NCBI GenBank assembly: GCA_019096065.1
Contig: JAGUCH010000003.1
Span: 3,348,001 to 3,412,000 of the forward strand
Direction of reading: 5' to 3'
Source of the DNA: Paracyclopina nana
Taxonomy: Eukaryota > Arthropoda > Copepoda > Cyclopoida > Cyclopettidae
DNA length: 64,000 bases
Shown here: one piece after another, positions 47,701-57,296 of the stretch
Position numbering within the stretch: position 1 is the stretch's first letter
Layout of the letters: each line of letters begins with the position of its first letter
Program-made: the position numbers and the translations under genes
Notes under the pieces: model-generated
Seen by the model: the letters and a program-made list of their open reading frames with translations, nothing else
What the model was told of the DNA's origin: nothing
The model's database searches: none

Positions 47701-49992
47701 GGGGGATAGTCTGCGTCAATGACCTCCACTAAAATTCAAAAATAAAACTTAAGTTACTTCATAGTAAAATCGCTAGGATGAACAGAAATGGTGATATAGC
47801 TATGCTATAAGTGGATTACTGCCAACTTGATTAATTTTGCATAATAAGTTTGGTAGCTAGACGTTTTTGAAAATTTTATGTTATGGGAAGCCATAGGTCA
47901 GGATTTTAAAATTACTACCAAATGAACCCTAAGAACATAAGCTTTCAGAAATTGTATATTTTTTGGGTGTTGTAAAGAGTATGGGTTAGGACCTCCTTCA
48001 AGTCAATGTGTAAAGTGCACAATAATATTACATAGCGTGCTTAAATTCAAGCAGGCCCAAATAAACAGCAAATATTTTAGCGTCCAATTTCGTTGCAGGG
48101 CTCAATTTTAATTCAGCTTAAAATACATAGTACAAGAATTGAAATTATAGCTTATCTGTCATTTCTTACTCAATACTCTTAACAATAAGAGAACCAAATG
48201 TTTTAAAAGCTACTTCTTCTTTATAAATGTTCTACTATGTTATTCACTTTTTCAAGAAAATCTTTAAAAATTATCGTTTTAAGGGTGATATATAAGTTTA
48301 TAAACTACCATAGAACCACAAGCTTTAAACCTGGAGTAGCTGAGGCGATTCTTAGTGTGAACTGGTTTCTGTACTATTACAAAATTATTTTTTTAAATGT
48401 AATCGAGAAGACAAAATGATAGTGCACTTAAACCATTTAATTGGCCTGTTTCTATTTTCTTTTCCTTGCGTGCAATTCAAAAAGTTCATTTCGTGACACT
48501 TGTGCCCTTTCTTATTTCTTTGATATACTTGACAATGAATCCATGCATTTCCTTCAAAAAATCAGTCTAGCCATGCATGGTATCAAAGCTTTAAAGATCG
48601 CTCATTCTCACAGTTAAGTACGTTAGATTCGGCATTTTTCTCGTTTTTTGTGTGTGGTGAGCCTGTCAACTTTCAATTTCAAAACTGCGTTGTACAATTA
48701 ATCACAAAATGCTTAATATCATCAGCTAGAATAATTTATTTGTTGCTAATAAATAGGGCGACAACAAACAAAATGAATTAAGCTTGGTAAGCTGGGGCAG
48801 GGGCGTAGGCAGGGGCAGGCTTGTATGCAGGGGCTGGGGCATAAGCAGGCTTGTACTCGGGGTACTGAGCAGTTCCAGAGTATTGGACATCAGCAACATA
48901 GCCAGAGTCTCCATTGACGGTGTAGGTCACAGTCTGGATACGACCATCGGGAAGAGCAACCTGGTATTGTCCATTGGTGGCATATCCGTCACGAGCCTCA
49001 TTCTGGTTGAAGTTGAGGTTAGCATAGCTATCAGCAACAGCATAGTTGTAGTTGTATGCTGGGGCAACATCGGGGTATTGCTCAACATAGTGTGGGGCTC
49101 CGTAAGATGGGGCATTGTCAGCAGCAGCGATGGCAGCCAAAGCAAGGATGATGAAGCACTGAAATGTTTTCGATGCCTGTTTTAACCTATGTATTATTTT
49201 AATTTTTTGTAGCATGCTTACCTTCATGGTGGTGTAGTTGTTGTTGTGATTGCTCTAGATCGAGTGATGCTGAAGTGGTAGCAACACTGACCTTATATAC
49301 TACTTTTCAAGTTCATAGTGCATGCATTGGTCAGCTTGAGGAGCGTGAAAAAAATTAAGGATATTGGCACGCCCTGACAAGCTAGCTGGTCAGCTACTAT
49401 GCAGATGCCGGTTTTTTAGTATTGGTATCCTGTCTGTCTTCCTAATTCTGAAATGCCATTGACCTGTAGGGTTCACAAATCATTGCGCTTATCTGAAACC
49501 CACGGTCCGTGGATTTGCAGCTGATGCTAAATTATGAACCTTTGCACTGTAGAATAGGTCACCACATTACGCTATCTGGATTATGATCACAATTCCCTTT
49601 ATTTTAGGTATGCTGGTGAAACTGCGTTGGCATTCTATACAGCCAAAAATCCCACAAGTAAGCCAATTGATGGCATTAGTACATACAACGTTGTTCCTTT
49701 TGAAGCAGGCCAAGTAAATATTTTACTTATCATTTGTAACCTTCCCCTTCATCATTAATTTTTTTCCTAGTACTTCAACAAAATCCAATGTTTCTGCTTT
49801 GAGGAGCAAAGGCTGAACCCAAATGAAGAGGTGGATATGCCAGTGTTCTTTTACATTGATCCCGACTTCTTGGAGGACCCGTTCCTAGAAAAGGTGGATG
49901 AAATCACCCTGTCGTATACCTTTTTCGAGTCAAAGCCTGGCATGGTCTTGCCTAGCTATATAACACCTTTTACTAATAAAAGTGTTGCCTAG
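44733..49992 (+). CDS. COX11: Cytochrome c oxidase copper chaperone COX11
   Basis: Three exons, 44733-45208, 49608-49713 and 49771-49992, 267 residues (human 276). The N-terminus is a mitochondrial targeting sequence. One transmembrane helix ([22 protein letters not shown]) is followed by the conserved FCQSSGYGG, the intermembrane-space beta domain ([37 protein letters not shown]) and the copper-binding motif CFCFEEQRL, then FFYIDPDF and LSYTFFESK. It delivers copper to the CuB site of COX1. The first intron is 4.4 kb, exceptionally long for this window, and holds two antisense cuticle genes and nested repeats. Splicing was inferred from phase (2 then 0) and family alignment. Confidence 0.95.
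45260..45735 (-). CDS. RR-type cuticle protein 2, nested in COX11 intron 1
   Basis: Exons complement(45730-45735), Met-Lys only, and complement(45260-45670), 138 residues. Same layout as cuticle protein 1: signal peptide [16 protein letters not shown], then the extended RR domain ([50 protein letters not shown]) and the longest tail of the three, with repeats of [12 protein letters not shown] ending YRPAYNA. It is transcribed against COX11. A TATA-type box at 45793-45800 and the shared initiator motif lie upstream. Confidence 0.95.
45760..45800 (-). promoter_or_regulatory. Core promoter of cuticle gene 2
   Basis: On the minus strand, TTATAAGG (45793-45800) is followed by TTCAGCATCATTCGATC (45760-45776), matching the arrangement at cuticle genes 1 and 3. 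Confidence 0.78.
47111..47182 (-). pseudogene. tRNA-like relic (tRNA-Glu-like) or SINE head
   Basis: On the minus strand the sequence has a TAGT...TGGC A-box-like part, a CTTTTCAC anticodon-loop-like part, a perfect B box GGTTCGAATCC (47121-47131) and a T-run directly after the 3' end, like a Pol III terminator. The order and loop resemble tRNA-Glu(TTC). The acceptor stem has two mismatches, the anticodon stem does not pair canonically and the T stem has an A-C mismatch, so it is unlikely to be functional. No CCA is encoded. Confidence 0.6.
47533..47700. repeat. Foldback (hairpin) repeat, 168 bp
   Basis: Two arms of about 59 nt are almost perfect complements, including AATACTGTCCTGATGA and CATATAGGGTTTTTCGCTCA. 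Within the arms the direct repeat ACTCGT flanks the inner palindrome that starts CCATATAGGG. Typical of a small foldback MITE. Confidence 0.88.
48778..49227 (-). CDS. RR-type cuticle protein 3, nested in COX11 intron 1
   Basis: Exons complement(49222-49227), Met-Lys only, and complement(48778-49158), 128 residues. Signal peptide [16 protein letters not shown], then an RR domain whose first part differs from proteins 1 and 2 ([18 protein letters not shown]) while the second part ([30 protein letters not shown]) and the AYAPAPAY tail are the same as in protein 2. It is transcribed against COX11 and has its own TATA box and initiator motif. Extracellular chitin-binding structural protein. Confidence 0.95.
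   Translation of the reverse strand: MKVSMLQKIKIIHRLKQASKTFQCFIILALAAIAAADNAPSYGAPHYVEQYPDVAPAYNYNYAVADSYANLNFNQNEARDGYATNGQYQVALPDGRIQTVTYTVNGDSGYVADVQYSGTAQYPEYKPAYAPAPAYKPAPAYAPAPAYQA
49258..49300 (-). promoter_or_regulatory. Core promoter of cuticle gene 3
   Basis: On the minus strand GTATATAAGG (49291-49300) is followed by TTCAGCATCACTCGATC (49258-49274), the same pair as in the other two cuticle genes. Confidence 0.8.
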
Positions 49993-50061
49993 ATCCATTT
50001 GGCTCGCGAGAAACAAAAATCAAGCAGGTTTTATTTAGACTGGACCATGTTCACTACATGT

Positions 50062-52149
50062 TCAAAACATATTTTTCGTCATGGGATGAACAAGTGGATA
50101 GCACCCCTTGTCAAACATGTAGTCACTGGCACTCACTACAAACGCGTCCACTTTTTGTAGCACTGGCTTGGCTGCCTGTTCAAGATCGAGTAGAATAATG
50201 GGCTCCATCATGGCTACATATGAGATGCACATTTTCACCTCAAGATCTCCATGAGCATGTCCATCGCAGTAAGATCGGCTGGCTCGAGCAACAGCCGAGA
50301 TTGTTGCGTATAAATAAGTGGCCACATTGGCCAACCTGCCCACATCAGTTTCGGCAAGATGGACGTCGGCACCATGCTGCACTAATGTGTACTCGATGAC
50401 TCTGTCGAATCGGAGCACCAGTTTCTCCAGATGCTTGGCAACCTCAATCAGCATAGGATGGACACTCTCGTGGATTTTGAATTTGAGCTTGGGCTCATTG
50501 GAAACCTTCAGGACATGCTTCATTGTGCCAAATATGTTGGCCACGGAGTTCCTCAAAGTGGACACAGCCTCCTGTCTATATGCACCCGAGTAGGCCAGAC
50601 CACCAAGGCCTAAATAGAGCCTGTTAAGGTCCTCTGTACTCTCCCACCACGTGAGACCTTCGAGGTCATCAAAAATGGAAGCGAATTGACTGTCTTGCAA
50701 GTAGGTTTCAGCCCCTTTGATGGACTTGCAAATGTCTCTCAGAGTTTTGAGGGTAGTTGTGGCATAGATTTTGCAGGCTGCTGCTTCTAACTCGAAGTCG
50801 GGCTCCTTTTGGTAATCCGCGATTCCTGCAGTCATGTAAATTGATGACTCCAAGGCGAAAAGGTGCAGTCCTGCCACACCAATTTTGTTGCTGATCAATT
50901 GGAAAGACTTGAGATCTGAGCCAAAGGCTCTTCGACTAGACGCATGTGCAATTGTCTCATTCAATGCTTTCCTTAAACCAGCTAAAATGATGACTGAGCT
51001 GGCAAGCTTCGGTTCCTCCTTGAGGCAGTCTGTGAGAATGTCGAAGCCTTCGCCAGTGGGTCCCAGCTGATTTTCAACAGGAACTGAAGCCTGAAATAAC
51101 TTGCATTAGCTAATATGTTTTAAAAGACATTGTGATTAACCATTACGTTTTTGAATGTAACTGTGGACACTTGACAAGCATTCATGCCTCTCAGAGGATA
51201 CCTCTTTTCCTTCTCAACCATGATTCCTGGCGAGCTTTTGCCATCCACCAGATAGACGCTCAGCCTTGGTGCAAGTATGCCATCGTTGCCTTTATCCACT
51301 TGTTTAGCCCAAACGATGAAAATATCAGCGTTCGGAGCATTCGTCACCCATAGCTTGTTGCCATTGATCAATAGTTTTCCTAAAAAAACAGCCTTGACTT
51401 TTTTGAAATGAAATTTTGGGTAAAATAACACCTTCGCTGGTTTCAGGCATCACAGTGGTCAGCGTAGTGTTGGGATCACATCCAGCCTCCTCATCTGCGA
51501 CGCATATGGCAGCTATAGAGGTTCCTGCATAAAGGCCAGGCAAATATTTGGCCTTGACCTCTTCAGACGCAAATCGACGAATGGCCTCAGTTGCGTACCA
51601 ACTCGAGTTGACGATAATGTTGGCCAAGCTCAGATTGGCGCTAGCAACCTCTTCAACTAGCCTTAATGATTCCGTCAATGATAGCCTCTCACCACCCACA
51701 TATTGAGGAGCGCGAAGGCCAAAAAAATCCTGAGACCTTAGGGCTAGTAATAGGTCTTTCGACACTTTGTTGTCTATAGTATTGACGAGCTCCTTTTTCT
51801 GATCTAGCAAAGTTTTTAAATTGTGAAGTCTTTCTTCGATGTTGTAGTATCTGTCATTGGTGAGCACGTCTGGATACGACAATACGGTGTCATCAAAGTT
51901 CCCACAGAAAAGCTCCTTCAAAAATGGCTTCATATCCTGCCGAAATTGATCAATCGAAGTCAAATCAAAGGTTTTTGCGCTTTTCTCTACACTTGAAAGC
52001 TCTTCTGCGAGATTCTTGTTGAGGTCACTAGTAACTTTTTCGTGGTTGCATAACGGCCCTCTTGCAGTGACAATAGATCGAGCCAAGAAGGCATTTGGGT
52101 ATCTCAGGGCACATGTAGACTTACTAAGGAAAGCCTTGGAAAACATCAT
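50062..52149 (-). CDS. Acad9: Acyl-CoA dehydrogenase family member 9-like
   Basis: Three exons on the complement: 51432-52149, 51141-51379 and 50062-51090, phases 1 and 0, 661 residues. The N-terminus is a likely mitochondrial presequence. The dehydrogenase core is recognisable: LFCGNFDD, FFGLRAPQYVGG, KYLPGLYAGTSIAAICVADEEAGCDPNTT, NGNKLWVTNAPNADIFIVWAK and LRGMNACQVSTVTFKNV. The long C-terminal extension with RASRS and a final VHPM is typical of the VLCAD/ACAD9 branch. ACAD9 is an inner-membrane acyl-CoA dehydrogenase and a complex I assembly factor. The conserved LGGLGY segment is lost, and the catalytic-Glu region reads WWESTEDLNR instead of FEGTNEILR, keeping the glutamate. Dehydrogenase activity may be reduced. 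The promoter is shared with AIFM1. Confidence 0.8.
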
Positions 52150-52398
52150 GAAAATCCTAAAATTCAAATGTGAGTTCTCAATTTTGCAGCCACTCAGCTA
52201 AGTGAAGTTTTAATTTTGATCAAAGATATTTGCCAAAAGAGTTAAAAACGCTCCATATGCTCACGAAAACAGCCAAAAAAGATAATTTTAGCGTCAAATT
52301 GCACGTTGCAATAACGCTGCCATAGCGGAAAAATTGTAAAGTAAACAAACTCGTAAACAAATGTGGCAATTCGATTGAGTTTGCTGTGAGGCTTCGAA
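52150..52398. promoter_or_regulatory. Bidirectional promoter between ACAD9-like and AIFM1
   Basis: The two start codons are only about 250 bp apart and the genes diverge, so both 5' UTRs and promoters must fit here. No TATA box is obvious. Confidence 0.7.
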
Positions 52399-54469
52399 AT
52401 GATAGGCTCAAGGTTGGCATTGCGTTTTCCGAGGAAGCTAGGTCATGTATACTCACAAATTCGTGGAAAAGCGGTGCAAAATTGGAAAAGGCCGTCCATG
52501 GATGAATATTTGGCCCCTTATGAGCCCTGGGAAAAGGTGTTCACTAGGAAGAAGGTACAGAGTAACTATTACCTCGGATCAGGCGTGGGTTTTTTGATTT
52601 TCACCATTGCCTATGGTTTCCACTTGGATTACCTTCCAAACGTGAAAAAGTTTGAGTTTATGTACTCGAAAGAGTTCGTTAAAGATTACAAGAAAAAGGA
52701 GGAAGCGAGGAGGAAGGCTGCTGAAATACAATTGGCTGCATCCGCAAATGAACAGCTGGAGCAGATTGCTGAGACTAATGATGAAGAGCCACCTCTTCAA
52801 GACGATCTTACTGAAATGCAAACTAAAAATGAGCCCATTGGCGAAGAAGCAGTAAAGCCAAGTCAGGATGATCGCAATGAGCCTGTGGAAGTTATTGAAG
52901 CTGAAAATGACGAAGGTGAAGAGGCTGAAGCTTACAAAATTGCCAAGAAACCGGTTCCTCGGAGCCCTAATGGAATTCCTGAGGAGGTGCCATATTTGCT
53001 CATTGGTGCCGGTACATCATCGTTTTCAGCATTCAGAGCAATTCGGGCTAAAGACCCCACTGCGAAAATCTTGATCATCGGAGACGAAAATGGAAATCCA
53101 TACATGCGTCCTCCTTTGACCAAAGAACTTTGGTATTCGGAAAGGACCAAAGAGGCAACTGAGTCTGAGCTCGTTTTCAGAACCTACTCTGGTCGGCAAA
53201 GAAACTTGTACTATGAAAAGCCCTCTTTCTATTCGGATCCTGCTTACATCGAATTCAACGAGAAAGGTGGCATTGCCGTGTTAAAGGGCCACAAGGTGGT
53301 TGAACTAGATGCTGCTGGCCAAATTGCCACTTTGGATGATGGAAGGAAAATTAAGTATGGTAAATGCTTGATTGCAACTGGAGGAAGGCCCAGAAGTCTA
53401 GACACTTTCAAGGAAATTGATGATGCAAATGTCATAAGCACATTTAGAGGAGTGAGCGACTTTCTCAAGCTTGAAAGGCTCATGGGCCAGATCAATTCTA
53501 TTGCTGTCATTGGGGGTGGATTCTTAGGAACTGAATTAGCCTGCGCTTTAGCAACCAAGTGCCAAGATGTAACTCAAATTTTTCCGGAACAAGGACCTCT
53601 GGCCAATGTGAGTTGGTTTCTAGCTCATTTTGAGACTCATAGTCATTCGCTTTTTTCTCTTCAATCCAGGTCCTTCCCGACTACTTGTCTAAATGGGCAC
53701 TAAAGAGAATTCAACGAGAAGGTGTTAAAGTGCTGACGGAGTCAACTGTAGAATTGGCCTCAGTGAATGAGAATGGCAAAGTCAAGATGATTACTAGCTC
53801 CGGCCAAGAAGTAGTTGTGGACCATGTGGTTGTGGCAGTTGGCATCGACCCTAACACTGATTTGGCCAAGTCAGCGGGGCTTGAAATTGACCCTCAAAAT
53901 GGAGGATTTCTGGCTAATGCTGAGCTTGAAACAAACCACAAAAATATTTATGTAGCTGGAGATGTTGCCTCGTTTAATGATCCCCAATTGGGCAGGCGAA
54001 GGCTTGAGCATCACGATAATGCAATCATCACTGGAAAATTAGCAGGAGAAAACATGGCTGGCGGGTTCGTAATTTTTTGAATTTTCCGTGGCCTTTCTTT
54101 ATTGCTATTTTTTGCCGTAGGAACAAGACAATCTCAGGCCAGCCAATGTTTTGGTCTGACATGGGCAATGACATTGCGTTCGAAGCTGTTGGTGTTATTG
54201 ACAGCTCACTGACTACTGTTGGAGTGTATGCCAAGGGCGAAGGCAGCGATCAAAAAGACGACTATGAAAAGGGAGTGGTTTTCTACAAAGAACCGCAGGA
54301 CGACAAAGTTGTTGGGGTGCTCCTCTGGAACGTGTTCAACCATATGCCTGTGGCTAGAAGGATCGTGAAAGAAAATCGCAACTTTGAGGACTTGACTGAG
54401 GTGGCTAAGTTGTTCAATATGTTCGAGGGGCACGAGGATGAGGAGGAAAAATCCACTGAAGAAAAGTGA
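52399..54469 (+). CDS. AIFM1: Apoptosis-inducing factor 1, mitochondrial (NADH oxidoreductase)
   Basis: Exons 52399-53607, 53670-54064 and 54121-54469 encode 650 residues. Presequence, then a membrane helix at about residues 55-75 (YLGSGVGFLIFTIAYGF) that would anchor it in the inner membrane, a long acidic coiled linker, then the FAD-binding fold (YLLIGAGTSSFSA, MRPPLTKELW, LIATGGRPRSL), the NADH fold (IAVIGGGFLGTELACAL, VVVAVGIDPNTDLAKS), the second FAD motif (NIYVAGDVASF, GRRRLEHHDNA) and the C-terminal domain (MFWSDMGNDIAFEAVG, FYKEPQDDKVVGVLLWNVFN). AIFM1 supports complex I biogenesis through CHCHD4 import and, when released, chromatin breakdown. The N-terminal 100 residues look unlike vertebrate AIFM1. 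Confidence 0.96.
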
Positions 54470-54586
54470 GATGCATAGAAAAGTGAATTCATTCTGTAAG
54501 AAACCATGATTAATTATGTTGGCAGATCGAGTCCAGTTTACCTTGTTTCTGGCGGATCCTATATAATACAACATAGTCTTGATATT

Positions 54587-55450
54587 TTAGTAGCTATCGC
54601 CGTAGCCTTTGGTAATTTGGTTCCACTGTTTCCTGTTGCCGCCTTTCTTTAGGATTGATTTGGGATTATCGGTCCTCACCAAAGAAGGAATAGAAAATGT
54701 GTAGGGAATGGCATTTTCCTGCTGCAGATGTTTCTCTTCCTCGTTTTTGTCAAATGTAACCGTCTTGGCCACTTTTGCCTGAGAACATGGCATTGGCGAA
54801 ACTGCAGCGACTCGCTTCTTATCATTTTGTATCTTGTACATCATTTCTTGTATTCCTTTGAGCTTGGCTTCGAACAACTGCTCCTTAAGCAGCATTTGCT
54901 GACGACACTCCTCGTGCAAGCTTGGATCATTTGGACGAATCTGCCTCTCTTTAGCTTCCCTTTTAAGAGCCAGAATATCTTCCTCGGCACGAGCTAGTTT
55001 TCTCTCGTAGTCCTCCTTAATTTGGATAAACTCCCTTTCTTGCTCTTGAAGCTTGAGGCCCATTGATGTCATTTGAGTAACGTGTTGCGATTTTAAGTCG
55101 CCAACTTCCGCCATATGTTCTATGCGAGCTTTTTTGAGAGCAGATTCGCAATCCTCCTTTGCGTTCGCTAGTACTTGGGCCTTTTCCTGAGCAGCTATTT
55201 CGGCAGCATATTCCATTTTGGTGATGGCTTCCTGCATTTGCTCAATCCGCTCATTCTTTTGAGCACTGTCCACATTAGCAGCATTCAAGGATTCAAGACA
55301 TTCGATAAATTGCTTTTTTAGGTTGTCATGCTCTTGTATCTTCTCCGCGATGCTCTCCAACTTGGATTGTTGCAGGCTAATTTGACGTTGCTGAATTTCG
55401 TTTAGTTCGCAAGCTCGATTAAAGCAATGCTTTAAACGCGCGAACTCCAT
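54587..55450 (-). CDS. Coiled-coil protein, unknown function
   Basis: A single-exon frame of 287 residues. Residues about 10-215 form a continuous Glu/Gln/Lys-rich coiled coil. The C-terminal part is not coiled and includes KTVTF, which fits the RVxF pattern used by partners of protein phosphatase 1, and a basic end segment (PKSILKKGGNRKQW). The gene diverges from the two-RRM gene, with about 430 bp between starts, and converges on AIFM1. No family recognised. A centrosome, kinetochore or cytoskeletal role would fit the layout but is not shown. Confidence 0.75.
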   Translation of the reverse strand: MEFARLKHCFNRACELNEIQQRQISLQQSKLESIAEKIQEHDNLKKQFIECLESLNAANVDSAQKNERIEQMQEAITKMEYAAEIAAQEKAQVLANAKEDCESALKKARIEHMAEVGDLKSQHVTQMTSMGLKLQEQEREFIQIKEDYERKLARAEEDILALKREAKERQIRPNDPSLHEECRQQMLLKEQLFEAKLKGIQEMMYKIQNDKKRVAAVSPMPCSQAKVAKTVTFDKNEEEKHLQQENAIPYTFSIPSLVRTDNPKSILKKGGNRKQWNQITKGYGDSY

Positions 55451-55878
55451 ATTTTTTTATATAAAAAATCACACTTAGCTGTCCCCATGCAATTTGACGC
55501 ATTTATAACCAATACGCGTGATCTTCTATTCAACAGATCTCCGTTTCGCGTGAAAACTGAAAAGAAACTCACTCTAACTTATAGAGAATGTTGGAAAGGA
55601 ACTGGCAAGTGGCAAGTGGCAACTGGCGTACAGATACGGCAATACGGGGAGCTCTATTTGATTTGAATTACGTAAGAAAATAACCAGTTCGAGCCAGTCC
55701 ACGCTGAGCTGAGCTGAGCCGCTGACAATAAGCTGAGTAGCTGAGAGATTGGGGTTTCCGCGTCTCAAACTCTCAGTTAGAGTGTTTGACTCAAGCTGTA
55801 GGCCTAAAGGCTAAAGCGACTCAGTTAAAGAGTTTTCAAGCTGTACTCGAGTTCTTGATTTGAATTTCGAGCCGGGAT
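55451..55878. promoter_or_regulatory. Divergent intergenic region with GAGCT/CTGAG-rich repeat
   Basis: Holds the promoters of the coiled-coil gene and the two-RRM gene. From about 55690 to 55860 it contains repeated GCTGAGCT and CTCAGTT motifs, and AAGCTGTACTCGAGTT, which recurs at about 46443 in COX11 intron 1. Confidence 0.45.
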
Positions 55879-57132
55879 ATGGCCGACTCTCCCGCTACTG
55901 AAGAGGCCAAACCTGCTGGCAACGATGCAAGTGTTGCAGAGGGCTCATGGGTCAAACAGAAAGACATCTTTGTCGGTAACCTGTCGTTGTTCACCACTCA
56001 TGATTCGCTCCGCGCCCATTTTTCCAAGTTCGGTGACATCACTGATGTCAGAATCATGGTTCATCCGGAAACGAAACGCTCAAGAAGGTATAATTATTAA
56101 TTGCTGTTTGGATTTTGAGGTAAGCTATGGTTTTTTTGCTAGGTTTGGATTCGTCACCTTTTCCTCGGAGGCGTCTGTTAGAAAAGTTTTGAATTATGGT
56201 GAGAAGCATTGCCTCGATGGCAAAATTCTGGATGTAAAAAATGCTTTTAAAAAATCGGATGAGGAAGGTGGCTTGCCTCCAGTGAAAACCACCAAGAAGC
56301 CCTTTTTGCCGAAGGAGTTGATAACTGATCCGTCAATGATCAAGGCTGTTCCAGCCCCTGTTAAAGTTTTTGTTGGTGGAATCAGTCAGGTACACCTATT
56401 TTGGGTACCATCCCTTACTGCTCAATTAATATTTTATCGTTATTATGCCAGGAGACCACAAGGGATCATTTGAAGGCTCATTTTTCCAAGTTTGGACAGA
56501 TTGACAAATTGAACCTCTTGCTTGATAAGGCCACGAATAAACATCGCGGATTTGCATTTGTCGAGTATGCAACGGAGCATTTCGCTGATTTGGCTTGTGC
56601 TAATCGGTTCCACAATGTCAATGGCAAAAAAGTGGAAGTGAAAATAGCACAACAGCAATCCAAGACCGCCAATCAAACTGCTGTTCAATCAAACTCATCT
56701 GGTCTTCAATTACCCATGGTACCTCTTATGTTTTGGCCGCCCAATTTCGGATTGGAGAATCAAGTAAGTCATTTTTTCCTCTCCTTTTTTGCGAGGCATG
56801 GTCATAAAATAAGTTTCTTCTCCATCTCTCTCTCTCTCTCTCTGTTAATGTGCTTAAAAGTTTTTATCCTACTTTTTATTGCTACCCAGACGTTGGCAAT
56901 TTCTCGTTTTGATCTGAATCCCGCTCGCTTTTCACCATATCCCAATGCCACGTTGCAACAGTATGGGGCACCGTTTCAAGATGGTCATCAGCATGGTTTG
57001 TATCCCTTGCAAGCATTGTTACAAGCTGCTCAACAGTGTCAGTCCTTTTTTCCTGCTCTATTGCCTACCCAGTCTGAGTACAGACCACCAGTTTTGTACC
57101 CCATGCTAAAGGAAGAATCTCAGAAACGTTGA
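55879..57132 (+). CDS. Two-RRM RNA-binding protein (Musashi/DAZAP1/hnRNP A-like)
   Basis: Exons 55879-56087, 56143-56389, 56452-56763 and 56890-57132 encode 336 residues. RRM1 has RNP2 IFVGNL and RNP1 RRFGFVTF; RRM2 has VFVGGI and HRGFAFVEY. The short linker KPFLPKELITDPS lies between them. The C-terminal third is rich in Pro, Gln and aromatic residues (LPMVPLMFWPPNF, LLQAAQQC). The tandem RRMs at the N-terminus with a low-complexity tail match the Musashi/DAZAP1/hnRNP A group that regulates mRNA in nucleus and cytoplasm. RNP1 of RRM1 has Arg where most members have Gly. I cannot assign a precise orthologue. Confidence 0.9.
56825..56843 (+). repeat. TC microsatellite in intron of the RRM gene
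   Basis: A pure (TC)n run of about 19 nt in the third intron, near its 3' part, where it may act as a polypyrimidine tract. Confidence 0.85.
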
Positions 57133-57296
57133 ATACTGTCTTTATTCCTCCAAATCCTTATGTAATCCACTACTGAGGCTCTAGCCTAATAAAGCTCTGG
57201 TAGCTCTGTTGTTTTTCCTTGCTGTCTGCTTGTGTAATTGTGTTCCTAGGCAGCGTTTACAGGTGTCATCATTTACTTTTATTTTGCCTGGCAGTC

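Larger units (their letters stand above)
46748..48020. mobile_element. Inverted-repeat element of about 1.3 kb in COX11 intron 1
   Basis: The left arm (about 46748-46911) and right arm (about 47858-48020) are inverted copies of each other over roughly 160 bp with scattered differences; shared blocks include CCAAATGAACCCT, GCTTTCAGAAA, TTGGGTGTTGTAA, GGGTTAGG and CAAGTCAATGTG. The interior of about 950 bp has no transposase frame but contains a tRNA-like relic and a small foldback repeat. Exact ends and target-site duplication could not be fixed. Most likely a decayed DNA transposon, or two inverted copies of one repeat. Confidence 0.75.
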
